Of a DNA stretch of 27,552 nt, positions 14,849 to 22,999 are shown piece by piece. The position numbers were made by a program, and so were the translations under genes. Each line of letters starts with the position of its first letter. Within the stretch, counting starts at the first letter, position 1. This DNA comes from Kiritimatiellia bacterium (lineage in GTDB: Bacteria; Verrucomicrobiota; Kiritimatiellia; RFP12; UBA1067): the NCBI GenBank assembly GCA_016296065.1, contig JAEDKA010000051.1, forward strand, positions 1 to 27,552, written 5' to 3'. A model generated the notes under the pieces. That model was not told where the DNA came from. It worked only from the letters and a program-made list of their open reading frames with translations, and ran no database searches.

Positions 14849-17800
14849 ATGAAGCGTGCGGACATTGACAAGGTCCTTATCATCGGCTCTGGTCCGATCG
14901 TGATCGGGCAGGCCTGCGAATTCGACTATTCCGGAACGCAGGCGTGCAAGGCTTTGAGGGCCTGCGGATACAAGGTCGTCCTCGTGAACTCGAATCCGGC
15001 GACCATCATGACGGACCCGGTGATGGCCGACGCCACTTACATCGAGCCGCTCAACGAGGCGCGTCTCGAGCAGATAATCGAGAAGGAGAGGCCCGATGCC
15101 ATTTTGCCGAACCTCGGCGGGCAGACGGGCCTTAATCTTTCCATGGAGCTCGCGAAGAAGGGAATCCTCGACAAGTACGGCGTGAAGGTCATCGGCGTCA
15201 ACCTCGACGCGATCGAGCGCGGCGAGGACCGCGAGATCTTCAAGGAGACGATGCAGAAGCTCGGCATCGAGACGCCGAAGTCGGGCATCGTCCACTCCGT
15301 GGAGGCGGCTCTCAACCTCGTCCACGACACGATCGGCTACCCGGTTGTCGTCCGCCCCGCGTACACGATGGGCGGAGCGGGCGGAGGCTTCTGCTACAAC
15401 GACGAGGAGCTGCAGACGATCTGCGCGCGCGGACTCGACGCCTCGCTCACGCACCAGTGCCTCATCGAGGAGTCGATCCTCAACTGGGAGGAGCTTGAAG
15501 TCGAGGTCGTTCGCGACGCGAAGAACCAGATGATCGCGGTCTGCTTCATCGAGAACATCGACGCGGTGGGCGTCCATACCGGCGACAGCTTCTGCGCGGC
15601 GCCGTTCCTCACGATCTCCAAGGACCTCGAGGAGCGCCTGAAGCGCGACGCGTTCAAGATCGTCGAGGCGATCGGCGTCATCGGCGGGACGAACGTGCAG
15701 TTCGCGCACGATCCGAAGACGGGCCGCGTAGTGATCATCGAGATCAACCCGCGCACCTCGCGCTCGTCGGCGCTCGCCTCGAAGGCGACCGGCTTCCCGA
15801 TCGCGCTCGTCTCGGCGAAGCTCGCCTCGGGCATGACGATGGACGAGATACCCTACTGGCGCGACGGAACGCTAGAGAAGTACACGCCGGACGGCGACTA
15901 CGTCGTTCTCAAGTTCGCGCGCTGGGCGTTCGAGAAGTTCCGCGCAGTCGAGGACAAGCTCGGCACGCAGATGAAGGCCGTCGGCGAGGTGATGTCCATC
16001 GGCAAGACCTACAAGGAGGCGTTCCAGAAGGCGATCCGCGCGCTCGAGCGCGGCAGGGCGGGCCTCGGGTTCGTCAAGAACTTCCACGACCTCTCCCTTG
16101 AGGAGCTCCTCAAGCTCCTCTCAGTCCCGAACTCCGAGCGCCACTTCCAGATGTACGAGGCGCTTAGGAAGGGCGCGACGAACGAACAGATCTTCGCGCG
16201 CACCGGAGTCAAGGCGTACTTTGTCGACCAGATGCGCGAGCTCGTGCAGGAGGAGGAGGAAATCCTCAAGCACAAAGGCGCGAAGCTCCCCGACGACATG
16301 CTCGTCCAGGCGAAGAAGGACGGATTCAGCGACAAGTACCTCGCGCAGCTCCTCGGCATCGCGGAGAAGGAGATTCGCGACCAGCGCAAGGCGCTCGGAT
16401 GCAAGGAGCGCTGGTTCGCCGTCCCCGTTTCGGGAGTCGAGGGCCAGGCGTACTACTACTCGACCTACAACGACCCGAAGCCCGGTCACGCCGCATTCGG
16501 AGAGGCGCCGGTGTCGTCCAATCCGAAGAAGGTCATGATCCTCGGCGGAGGCCCGAACAGGATCGGACAGGGCATCGAGTTCGACTACTGCTGCTGCCAC
16601 GCCGCGATGGCGATGCGCAAGATGGGCTACGAGACGATCATCGTCAACTGCAACCCCGAGACGGTCTCTACGGACTACGACACGTCCGACAAGCTCTACT
16701 TCGAGCCCGTCACGGTCGAGGACGTGCTGCAGATCTACGAGGCCGAGAAGCCGATGGGCGTGATCGTCCAGTTCGGCGGGCAGACCCCGCTCAACATCGC
16801 GCGCGGACTCCAGGAGGCCGGCTGCAGGATCCTCGGCACGTCCGTCGACTCCATCGACGACGCGGAGGACCGCGATCTATTCCACTCCATCATGGACCGC
16901 CTCGGCATCCCGATGCCGGAGTCGATGATGGCGAGCGACATCGACGGCGCGCTCAAGTGCGTCGAGAAGCTCGGCTATCCGATCATCATCCGTCCTTCGT
17001 TCGTCCTCGGCGGACGCGGAATGGAGGTCATCTACGACGAGTCGGCGCTGCGCGAGTACGTCGCCAAGGCGGTCGGCGTCACGCCGGACCGTCCGCTCTA
17101 CCTCGACCGCTTCCTCCACCACGCGCTCGAGTGCGAGGCGGACGCGCTTTCGGACGGCAAGGACATCTTCATTCCGGCGATCATGCAGCACGTCGAGCTC
17201 GCGGGCATCCACTCCGGCGACTCCGCGTGCGTGCTCCCGCCCGTGTCGATCAGCGAGAAGAACAAGGCGACGATCCTCGACTACACGCGCCGCATCGCGA
17301 CGGAGCTCAAGGTCGTCGGACTCATGAACATGCAGTTCGCGATCGAGGACGACAAGGTGTACGTCATCGAGGCGAACCCGCGCGCGAGCCGCACGGTTCC
17401 GCTCGTGTCTAAGGTCGGCGGAGTCCAGATGGCCGGCATCGCGACGCACCTCATGCTCGGCGACACCGTGAAGTCGATGGGGCTCGACAAGAAGCACGTC
17501 GTCCCGTACTTCGGCGTGAAGGAGGCGGTGCTGCCGTTCGACAAGTTCCCGGAGGTCGACCCGGTTCTCGGACCGGAGATGCGTTCCACGGGCGAGGTTC
17601 TTGGTCTTGCGGACAACTTCGGCCTTGCGTACTTCAAGTCGCAGGAGGCCGCGGGCGCGCCGCTTCCGACGAAGCCCGGCCGTGTGCTCGTCTCGCTCAC
17701 GCAGAAGCAGGCCGACATAGAGTCCGCCGTCAAGAAGCTCGTTGACCTCGGCTTCACGATCCTCGCGACGGAAGGCACGGCCAACTGGCTCCGCGACCTC

Positions 17801-18079
17801 GGCATCCCGGCGTATCCCGTCGCGAAGATCGGCGAGGGACGCCCCGACTGCCTCGACGTCATCAAGAACCGCGAGGTTTCGCTCGTCATCAACACTCCGT
17901 CGGTGAAGGCGAACTCGATCGAGCACCTCGGGCGCATCCGCAAGGCGTGCATCAAGTACAAGGTGCCGTACCTCACGACGATCGCCGCGGCCTACGCGGC
18001 GGCGGAGGGCATCGAGGCCGCGATGAACGGAAAGGGCGAGGTCAAGTCGCTCCAGGAGTACCACGCGACGATCGGCTGA
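14849..18079 (+). CDS. carB: Carbamoyl-phosphate synthase large subunit
   Basis: CarB uses ammonia from the glutaminase subunit, bicarbonate and two ATP to make carbamoyl phosphate for pyrimidines and arginine. At 1076 residues it is full length. Two homologous ATP-grasp halves are seen: the first begins KVLIIGSGPIVIGQACEFDY, the second KKVMILGGGPNRIGQGIEFDY near residue 562. The C-terminal MGS-like allosteric domain (about 935-1076) contains VSLTQKQADIESAVKKL and TEGTANWL. Start ATG 14849 (MKRADIDK) was preferred over TTG 14843; AAAGG lies about 10 nt upstream. carA is not adjacent, and the gene has its own promoter, so it appears monocistronic. Confidence 0.96.
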   Translation: MKRADIDKVLIIGSGPIVIGQACEFDYSGTQACKALRACGYKVVLVNSNPATIMTDPVMADATYIEPLNEARLEQIIEKERPDAILPNLGGQTGLNLSMELAKKGILDKYGVKVIGVNLDAIERGEDREIFKETMQKLGIETPKSGIVHSVEAALNLVHDTIGYPVVVRPAYTMGGAGGGFCYNDEELQTICARGLDASLTHQCLIEESILNWEELEVEVVRDAKNQMIAVCFIENIDAVGVHTGDSFCAAPFLTISKDLEERLKRDAFKIVEAIGVIGGTNVQFAHDPKTGRVVIIEINPRTSRSSALASKATGFPIALVSAKLASGMTMDEIPYWRDGTLEKYTPDGDYVVLKFARWAFEKFRAVEDKLGTQMKAVGEVMSIGKTYKEAFQKAIRALERGRAGLGFVKNFHDLSLEELLKLLSVPNSERHFQMYEALRKGATNEQIFARTGVKAYFVDQMRELVQEEEEILKHKGAKLPDDMLVQAKKDGFSDKYLAQLLGIAEKEIRDQRKALGCKERWFAVPVSGVEGQAYYYSTYNDPKPGHAAFGEAPVSSNPKKVMILGGGPNRIGQGIEFDYCCCHAAMAMRKMGYETIIVNCNPETVSTDYDTSDKLYFEPVTVEDVLQIYEAEKPMGVIVQFGGQTPLNIARGLQEAGCRILGTSVDSIDDAEDRDLFHSIMDRLGIPMPESMMASDIDGALKCVEKLGYPIIIRPSFVLGGRGMEVIYDESALREYVAKAVGVTPDRPLYLDRFLHHALECEADALSDGKDIFIPAIMQHVELAGIHSGDSACVLPPVSISEKNKATILDYTRRIATELKVVGLMNMQFAIEDDKVYVIEANPRASRTVPLVSKVGGVQMAGIATHLMLGDTVKSMGLDKKHVVPYFGVKEAVLPFDKFPEVDPVLGPEMRSTGEVLGLADNFGLAYFKSQEAAGAPLPTKPGRVLVSLTQKQADIESAVKKLVDLGFTILATEGTANWLRDLGIPAYPVAKIGEGRPDCLDVIKNREVSLVINTPSVKANSIEHLGRIRKACIKYKVPYLTTIAAAYAAAEGIEAAMNGKGEVKSLQEYHATIG

Positions 18080-18106
18080 GCGGCGACGCCAGACCAATTT
18101 GTCGGC

Positions 18107-18146
18107 AATGAGTTGGCTGTTGGGGATGCCTGACGGCCAACTCATT
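18107..18146 (+). terminator. Hairpin downstream of carB
   Basis: Perfect 11-bp arms AATGAGTTGGC (18107-18117) and its complement (18136-18146) enclose an 18-nt loop, followed by ATATTT. The U tract is poor, so this may be a terminator or an RNA-stabilising stem. The carB stop is 28 nt upstream. Confidence 0.45.
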
Positions 18147-18218
18147 ATATTTCAAACATCTCGCGCTTGTCATTTTGAAGTGCGGTGTGGCATGATCATG
18201 GTGTCTTGCGGGTGACGC

Positions 18219-18344
18219 ATGACATTTGATTTTTGCTATACCGTCCAAATAGTTTGCCGAGCGGCTGCTGTCGTGCCGAAGCAGACGGGCGAGCAGGGCT
18301 TTTACAAGGCCTGGGTGGGCGATGGGCCGATGGTGGCGGAGTAA
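18219..18344 (+). CDS. Possible small protein or gene remnant, 41 codons
   Basis: An ATG at 18219 opens a frame to TAA 18342-18344. The second half reads PKQTGEQGFYKAWVGDG, which looks more like coding sequence than noise. Only a weak GGGTG precedes the ATG. It could be the tail of a decayed gene. This is the only coding-like stretch in the 589-nt gap 18080-18668. Confidence 0.2.
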   Translation: MTFDFCYTVQIVCRAAAVVPKQTGEQGFYKAWVGDGPMVAE

Positions 18345-18354
18345 CGCGGCCAAA

Positions 18355-18461
18355 ATGGTAAAACGCGCATCCTGCGCGTTTAAAAGGGGAGGGGACTTTT
18401 GTGTGAGGAAACGCGCTGGAAGCGCGTTTTACCATGGTGCGAAGCGCCGGGACGGCGCTTC
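18355..18461. repeat. BIME-like cluster of three hairpins
   Basis: Three hairpins each have a 9-bp stem and 3-nt loop: 18361-18381 (AAACGCGCA, loop TCC), 18409-18429 (AAACGCGCT, loop GGA) and 18441-18461 (GAAGCGCCG, loop GGA). The first two, with flanking ATGGTA, are inverted copies of each other (18355-18368 against 18422-18435). The architecture is that of paired, inverted REP units. Confidence 0.6.
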
Positions 18462-18560
18462 CCCCAGTTAGGGCGCTGCAATCATGGATAAAGCATCCGG
18501 TTCTCGGTGATTTATGGGTGAGCAAAGCCATGAATTCAACGAGGCCAAATTCTTCTTTTC

Positions 18561-18593
18561 GTTAACATGCCGTTAACATTCGTTTTGTATAAT
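18561..18593 (+). promoter_or_regulatory. Pho-box-like direct repeat with -10 box
   Basis: GTTAACA occurs at 18561-18567 and 18572-18578, an 11-bp period, followed after 9 nt by TATAAT (18588-18593). This matches the layout of response-regulator boxes of the PhoB/PhoP class, where an 11-bp direct repeat replaces the -35. Predicted start is about 18600. It lies upstream of the ABC operon. Confidence 0.45.
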
Positions 18594-18626
18594 TATTGCA
18601 ACACTGGGCAGAGTATGCCTGCGTTT

Positions 18627-18635
18627 TGGTATAAT
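18627..18635 (+). promoter_or_regulatory. Extended -10 promoter of the ABC exporter-like operon
   Basis: TGG precedes TATAAT (18630-18635). The 16 bases TTTGGTATAATATTCG are identical to those at the carB promoter. Predicted start is about 18642, 27 nt before the ATG. Confidence 0.6.
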
Positions 18636-18668
18636 ATTCGGACTTCAATATGAAAGACAGGAAAGAAT

Positions 18669-19388
18669 ATGCTTGAAGTAAAGAACCTTAAGAAGAGCTT
18701 CGGCGACTTCCTCGCGGTGAAGGGCGTTTCCTTCTCCGTCAAGGAGGGCGAAGTCCTCGGCTTCCTCGGGCCCAACGGCGCCGGAAAGTCCACGACTATG
18801 AGAATGATCACCGGCTTCCTCCCTCCGACTGAAGGAACGGCCGTAATCGACGGACACGACATCACGTCCGACCCCATCGCCGCCAAGCGCGCGCTCGGGT
18901 ACCTGCCCGAGTCCGCGCCGAGCTACCGCGCGATGACCGTGCGCGACTACCTCGCGTTCGTCGCGTCCGTCAGGAGCGACGCGTGCCCGGACGTCAAGAA
19001 GGCCGTCGACGAGGTGATCGTGAAGGCGAAGCTCGAGAAGGTCGCCGGACAGACGATCGAGACGCTTTCCAAGGGCTACCGCCAGCGCACCGCGTTCGCC
19101 GCGGCGATCATCCACGACCCCAAGGTGCTCATCATGGACGAGCCGACCGACGGACTCGACCCGAACCAGAAGTTCACCGTCCGCGAGATGATCAAGTCGA
19201 TGGCGAAGGAAGGCAAGGCCATCATCATCTCTACGCACATCCTCGAGGAGGTCGACGCGGTCTGCACGAAGGTCGTCGTCATCGCCGACGGAGAGAAGAA
19301 GTTCGACGGAACTCCCGCCGAGCTGAAGGCGAAGGATCCGAGCGGAAAGCTTGACGTCGTGTTCCGCAACCTCACGATGAAGCAGTAA
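18669..19388 (+). CDS. ABC transporter ATP-binding protein, GldA/NatA-like
   Basis: This 239-residue ATPase drives the partner membrane protein encoded next. Walker A GPNGAGKST (34-42), signature LSKGYRQR (133-140), Walker B VLIMDEPT (153-160) and the switch histidine H190 (ISTH) are all present, so it should be active. The sequence is of the ABC-2 exporter type, as in gliding-motility GldA, NosF and NatA. ATG 18669 follows AGGAAAG. Only 17 nt separate it from the permease, whose AAGGGAGG ribosome binding site lies in that gap. It is the first gene of a three-gene operon with an extended -10 promoter and a Pho-box-like repeat upstream. Confidence 0.92.
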   Translation: MLEVKNLKKSFGDFLAVKGVSFSVKEGEVLGFLGPNGAGKSTTMRMITGFLPPTEGTAVIDGHDITSDPIAAKRALGYLPESAPSYRAMTVRDYLAFVASVRSDACPDVKKAVDEVIVKAKLEKVAGQTIETLSKGYRQRTAFAAAIIHDPKVLIMDEPTDGLDPNQKFTVREMIKSMAKEGKAIIISTHILEEVDAVCTKVVVIADGEKKFDGTPAELKAKDPSGKLDVVFRNLTMKQ

Positions 19389-19405
19389 GAAAGGGAGGCG
19401 GAAAG

Positions 19406-21985
19406 ATGAAAAACATAAAGGCTGTTTTCAAGCGCGAGTTCAAGGCGTACTTCGATTCGCCGGTCGCGTACGTGTTCCTGACGGCGTTCCTCGTGCTCGC
19501 CGGGTTCCTCACCTTCGGCGTCGCGATGTTCTTCGAGCGCCGCCAGGCGGATTTGACTCCGTTCTTCTTCTGGCATCCGTGGGTGTACCTGCTGCTCGTT
19601 CCCGCCGCCACGATGGGCGTTTGGGCCGACGAGCGCCGCAACGGCACCGCGGAGCTGCTGCTCACGCTGCCTGTTACGATCACCGAAGTCCTCGTCGGCA
19701 AGTTCCTCGCCGCGTGGAGCTTCGTCGGCATCGGCCTCGCGCTGACGTTCCCCGTCGCTCTCACGGCAGGCTACCTCGGCTCGCCCGACTGGGGCGCCGT
19801 GTTCTGCGGCTACCTCGGCTCGCTGCTCCTCTCCGGCGCGGCAGTCGCGATCGGCGTGTTCGCGTCCACTCTGTCGCGTTCGTCCGTCGTCGGATTCGTC
19901 GTGTCGCTTGCGCTCGTGTTCCTGCTCCTGATCATCGGCTTCGACCCGGTGATCGGCGCGGTCGCCGCGTGGGGCGTTCCCACGGCGATAACCGACTCCG
20001 TCGCGTCCTGCTCGCTCCTCTCGCACTTCGAGTCGATGAGGCGCGGTGTCGTAGACTTCGCGGACGTCGGATACTACTTCGCGATGATGGTGTTCATGCT
20101 CGCGGCGGCGAAGACCGTCACCGACGGACGCCGCGGCGCCTCGAAGGGCGTCGTCGGACTCGTTCTCGTCGGCGCAATCGCCGCGTCGTCCGTGGTGATC
20201 CTTGCGAACCTTCCGCTCCGCTGCGACATGACAGCCGAGAGCCTCTACACGCTCTCGAAGGGCTCCAAGGCCGTCCTCGGACAGCTCACCGAGGACGTGA
20301 CGCTCAAGTACTACGTCAGCTCCTCGTCCGCCGAGATGCCGATGGCGCTCAAGACATACGCGCAGCAGGTCGGCAACCTCCTCAAGGAGTACGAGCGCGC
20401 CGGCGGCGGAAGGCTTGTCGTCGAGGAGTACGACCCGAAGCCCGATTCCGATGCGGAGGAATGGGCACAGCGCTACGGCGTCGAGCCGCAGACGGGCGGG
20501 AATCCCTTCGGACAGGGCATCTACTTCGGCGTCGTCGCGGTATGCGGCGACCGCGAGGAGACGTTGGGCGTCCTCTCGCCCCGCACCGAGTCGACGCTCG
20601 AGTACGACCTGACGCGCCTCGTCACGCGCGTCGCTTGGCCAGAGAGGCCGGTCGTCGGCGTTATGACCTCGCTCCCCGACGTCCTCGGCGGACAGATGAA
20701 CCCGATGATGATGCAGATGGGGCAGCGTCCGCCGCAGGGCTGGGCCGCGTTCAGCGAGCTCGCGAAGGACTACGACGTCCGCGCAGTCGAGCCGGACTCC
20801 GAGAAGATAGACGATGACGTCAAGACGCTCGTCGTCGTGCATCCGAAGAACCTCTCCGACAAGGCGCTCTACGCAATCGACCAGTTCGTCCTCCGCGGCG
20901 GAAAGCTCGTCGCGTGCGTCGACCCGTTCTCGATCAAGGACATGCAGAGCTCGCGCTCGCAGCAGAATCCGATGATGGGGCAGATGGGCGGTGACGGACC
21001 CTCCACGCTCGGCAAGCTCTTCGACGCGTGGGGCGTCAAGTTCGAGGAGGGGAAGATCTCCTGCGACCTCGAGGCGGCGACGAAGCTCAACAACGGACAG
21101 GGCGGCGTCGAGTCCAACCCCGCGTTCCTCTCGCTCGGAACCGCCAACATGGACAAGGGCGACCTGATCGTCTCCGACCTCACGAACGTCATGTTCCCGT
21201 TCGCCGGCGCGTTCACGTTCGAGAAGAAGGACATGGACATCTCCTTCGAGCCCGTCATCACGACGTCTAAGGACAACTCCTGCTCGACGGACAAGATGTC
21301 GATGCAGTACGGCGGGATGAAGGACATGGTTCCGGACGGGAAGGAGCGCATCCTCGCCGCGCGACTCTCCGGCACGTTCAAGACCGCGTTCCCGAAGGGT
21401 CCGGACGGGACGAACGACGTCTCGAAGGCGCTCGCGGAGGGCAAAGGCAACGTCCTTCTCTTCGCCGACAGCGACTTCCTCGCGGACGACTTCTGCGTCC
21501 GCATGATGAGGACTCCGTTCGGCTCGATTCCGCAGCTCATCAACGAGAACCTCACGCTCTTCTCGAATGCGATGGAGCAGTTTGCCGGACGCGAGGAGCT
21601 CATCGGCGTCCGCTCGCGCGGCGCGTCGGACCGTCCGTTCACCGTCGTGAACGAGCTTGAGGCCGAGGCGACGAAGAAGTGGCAGGCGAAGGAGGCCGAG
21701 TTCCAGGAGGAGCTCCAGCAGACGCAGCAGCGCCTCTCCGCGCTCCAGAAGGAGAAGAAGGGCGGCGAGCGCTTCATCCTCTCGAAGGAGCAGCAGGACG
21801 AGATCGTCAAGCTCCGCAAGAGCCAGGCCGAGACGCGCAAGCAGCTCAAGAACGTCCGCAAGGAACTCACCGCCGACATCGACTCGCTGGGCCTCAGGCT
21901 CAAGGTCGTCAACATCGCGCTGGTGCCCGTTCTCGTCGTGCTGTTCGGGCTTCTCCGCGGCTTCCTGCGCAGGAAGCGCGCGTAA
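19406..21985 (+). CDS. Fused ABC-2 permease (GldF-like) and GldG-like auxiliary protein
   Basis: Residues 1-240 form an ABC-2 permease with six predicted membrane spans (about 20-42, 57-74, 98-122, 131-155, 162-182, 222-238). A seventh span (247-268) starts the GldG-type half: LRCDMTAESLYTLSKGSKAV is the typical entry of that family, followed by a large soluble region. A coiled coil (about 750-825) and a final membrane helix (about 834-853) with a basic tail end the 859-residue protein. GldF and GldG are separate in Flavobacterium; here they are one chain. Two Met-rich loops, NPMMMQMG (about 432-439) and NPMMGQMGG (about 520-528), are unusual. Substrate unknown; a role in envelope biogenesis or export is a guess from the family. 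Confidence 0.88.
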   Translation: MKNIKAVFKREFKAYFDSPVAYVFLTAFLVLAGFLTFGVAMFFERRQADLTPFFFWHPWVYLLLVPAATMGVWADERRNGTAELLLTLPVTITEVLVGKFLAAWSFVGIGLALTFPVALTAGYLGSPDWGAVFCGYLGSLLLSGAAVAIGVFASTLSRSSVVGFVVSLALVFLLLIIGFDPVIGAVAAWGVPTAITDSVASCSLLSHFESMRRGVVDFADVGYYFAMMVFMLAAAKTVTDGRRGASKGVVGLVLVGAIAASSVVILANLPLRCDMTAESLYTLSKGSKAVLGQLTEDVTLKYYVSSSSAEMPMALKTYAQQVGNLLKEYERAGGGRLVVEEYDPKPDSDAEEWAQRYGVEPQTGGNPFGQGIYFGVVAVCGDREETLGVLSPRTESTLEYDLTRLVTRVAWPERPVVGVMTSLPDVLGGQMNPMMMQMGQRPPQGWAAFSELAKDYDVRAVEPDSEKIDDDVKTLVVVHPKNLSDKALYAIDQFVLRGGKLVACVDPFSIKDMQSSRSQQNPMMGQMGGDGPSTLGKLFDAWGVKFEEGKISCDLEAATKLNNGQGGVESNPAFLSLGTANMDKGDLIVSDLTNVMFPFAGAFTFEKKDMDISFEPVITTSKDNSCSTDKMSMQYGGMKDMVPDGKERILAARLSGTFKTAFPKGPDGTNDVSKALAEGKGNVLLFADSDFLADDFCVRMMRTPFGSIPQLINENLTLFSNAMEQFAGREELIGVRSRGASDRPFTVVNELEAEATKKWQAKEAEFQEELQQTQQRLSALQKEKKGGERFILSKEQQDEIVKLRKSQAETRKQLKNVRKELTADIDSLGLRLKVVNIALVPVLVVLFGLLRGFLRRKRA

Positions 21986-21990
21986 AGTGA

Positions 21991-22040
21991 ATATGAGTCG
22001 ATTGCTGTCGACGGCTATCGAAGGCTGTCGACGGCAGTCG
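21991..22040 (+). repeat. 10-nt-period tandem repeat between operon genes
   Basis: Five consecutive decamers end in TCG: ATATGAGTCG, ATTGCTGTCG, ACGGCTATCG, AAGGCTGTCG and ACGGCAGTCG. They fill most of the gap between the permease stop and the ribosome binding site of the next gene. Confidence 0.55.
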
Positions 22041-22064
22041 GCAAAAACCTAAAGGAATTTAAAG

Positions 22065-22922
22065 ATGACAACAAAGCAACTTACGATCCTACTTGGCGCG
22101 GCCGCCGTTCTTGGCGGCGCTGCGCTGTGCCTCTCATCCGGCTCGAAGCCCTCGGGCGCGAAGCTCAACGGAAAGGCCATCTTCCCGAAACTCGACATCT
22201 CGCAGGTCGCGCGCATCGAGCTCGGCGACAAGCTGAAGCTCGCGTCGGGCGAGAAGGGGTGGACGGTCGAGACGTACCACAACTATCCGGCGGACCACGC
22301 GAAGCTCACCGAGAACCTCCTGAAGCTCACGGAGCTCAAGGTCGGACAGGTCTCTCGCGGAAAGAAGATCGAGAACGCCGACGTCCTGACGCTCAAGGAC
22401 GCCTCCGGCAAGGAGGTCGCGTCCCTCCCGCTCGGCGAGAAGCACGCCAAGTGGGGCCACGGACGCTACGCGACGTTCGAGGGCGAGACTGTTCTCGTCT
22501 CCGATTCGCTTGACGCGTTCGGCACCGACGGCAAGTCGTGGGTGGAGACGAAGATCGTCGACACGCCGTGGATCTCGTTCAACGACATCGCCGAAGGGGT
22601 ATCCGAGGAGGAACTCGGCTTCGCTACAGGCGTTGTCGCGAAGGTGACGATCGCCGGCGACACGAACCGCGTCGCCACGATCGGCAACAAGGTGAAGGAC
22701 GGAAACGACCGCTACCTGAAGCTCGACAACTCCGACTGGGTCTACATCGTCTCCGGATACTCCGTAGACAGCCTTCTCCCCAAGCCTCCGAAGGAAGAGG
22801 AGAAGAAGGACGAGGCAAAGGAAGGAGCGCCCAAGGCCGAGGAACCTGCAGCCGAGGAGCCGAAGGTCGAGGAGTCCGCAAAGGCGGAGGAGCCTGCAAA
22901 GGAAGAGCCTGCGAAGGAGTGA
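22065..22922 (+). CDS. DUF4340-type membrane-anchored protein of the ABC operon
   Basis: Residues 7-24 form one N-terminal membrane helix or uncleaved signal; a cysteine at 22 lacks a good lipobox. The body (about 40-245) has the DUF4340 pattern: ISQVARIELGDKLKLASGEKGWTVE early on, then KLTENLLKLTELKVGQ. The tail (about 245-285) is low-complexity Glu/Lys/Ala/Pro. DUF4340 proteins regularly follow GldG-like genes, so it is probably an extracytoplasmic accessory of the same complex; its biochemical function is unknown. ATG 22065 has AAAGGA upstream. It is the last gene, ending 10 nt before the terminator stem. Confidence 0.82.
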   Translation: MTTKQLTILLGAAAVLGGAALCLSSGSKPSGAKLNGKAIFPKLDISQVARIELGDKLKLASGEKGWTVETYHNYPADHAKLTENLLKLTELKVGQVSRGKKIENADVLTLKDASGKEVASLPLGEKHAKWGHGRYATFEGETVLVSDSLDAFGTDGKSWVETKIVDTPWISFNDIAEGVSEEELGFATGVVAKVTIAGDTNRVATIGNKVKDGNDRYLKLDNSDWVYIVSGYSVDSLLPKPPKEEEKKDEAKEGAPKAEEPAAEEPKVEESAKAEEPAKEEPAKE

Positions 22923-22931
22923 TTCGGCAGG

Positions 22932-22997
22932 AATCGTTGGGCAAAAAAAGAGGAGGGCGGCGTTACTGCCGTCCTCCTCTTTTTTTGCCCAGCGATT
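22932..22997. terminator. Bidirectional intrinsic terminator
   Basis: Arms 22932-22961 and 22968-22997 pair at 28 of 30 positions around the loop GTTACT. Each strand carries seven T after the GC-rich core (AGGAGG...), so it ends both the ABC operon (+) and the convergent ATPase operon (-), whose stop codon is 3 nt away. Confidence 0.9.
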
Positions 22998-22999
22998 GC

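Noticed and set aside
18196..18531. 111-codon minus-strand frame in the carB-ABC gap
   Set aside because: Pro/Ser/Arg-rich, runs through the hairpin cluster, no ribosome binding site and no recognisable motif.
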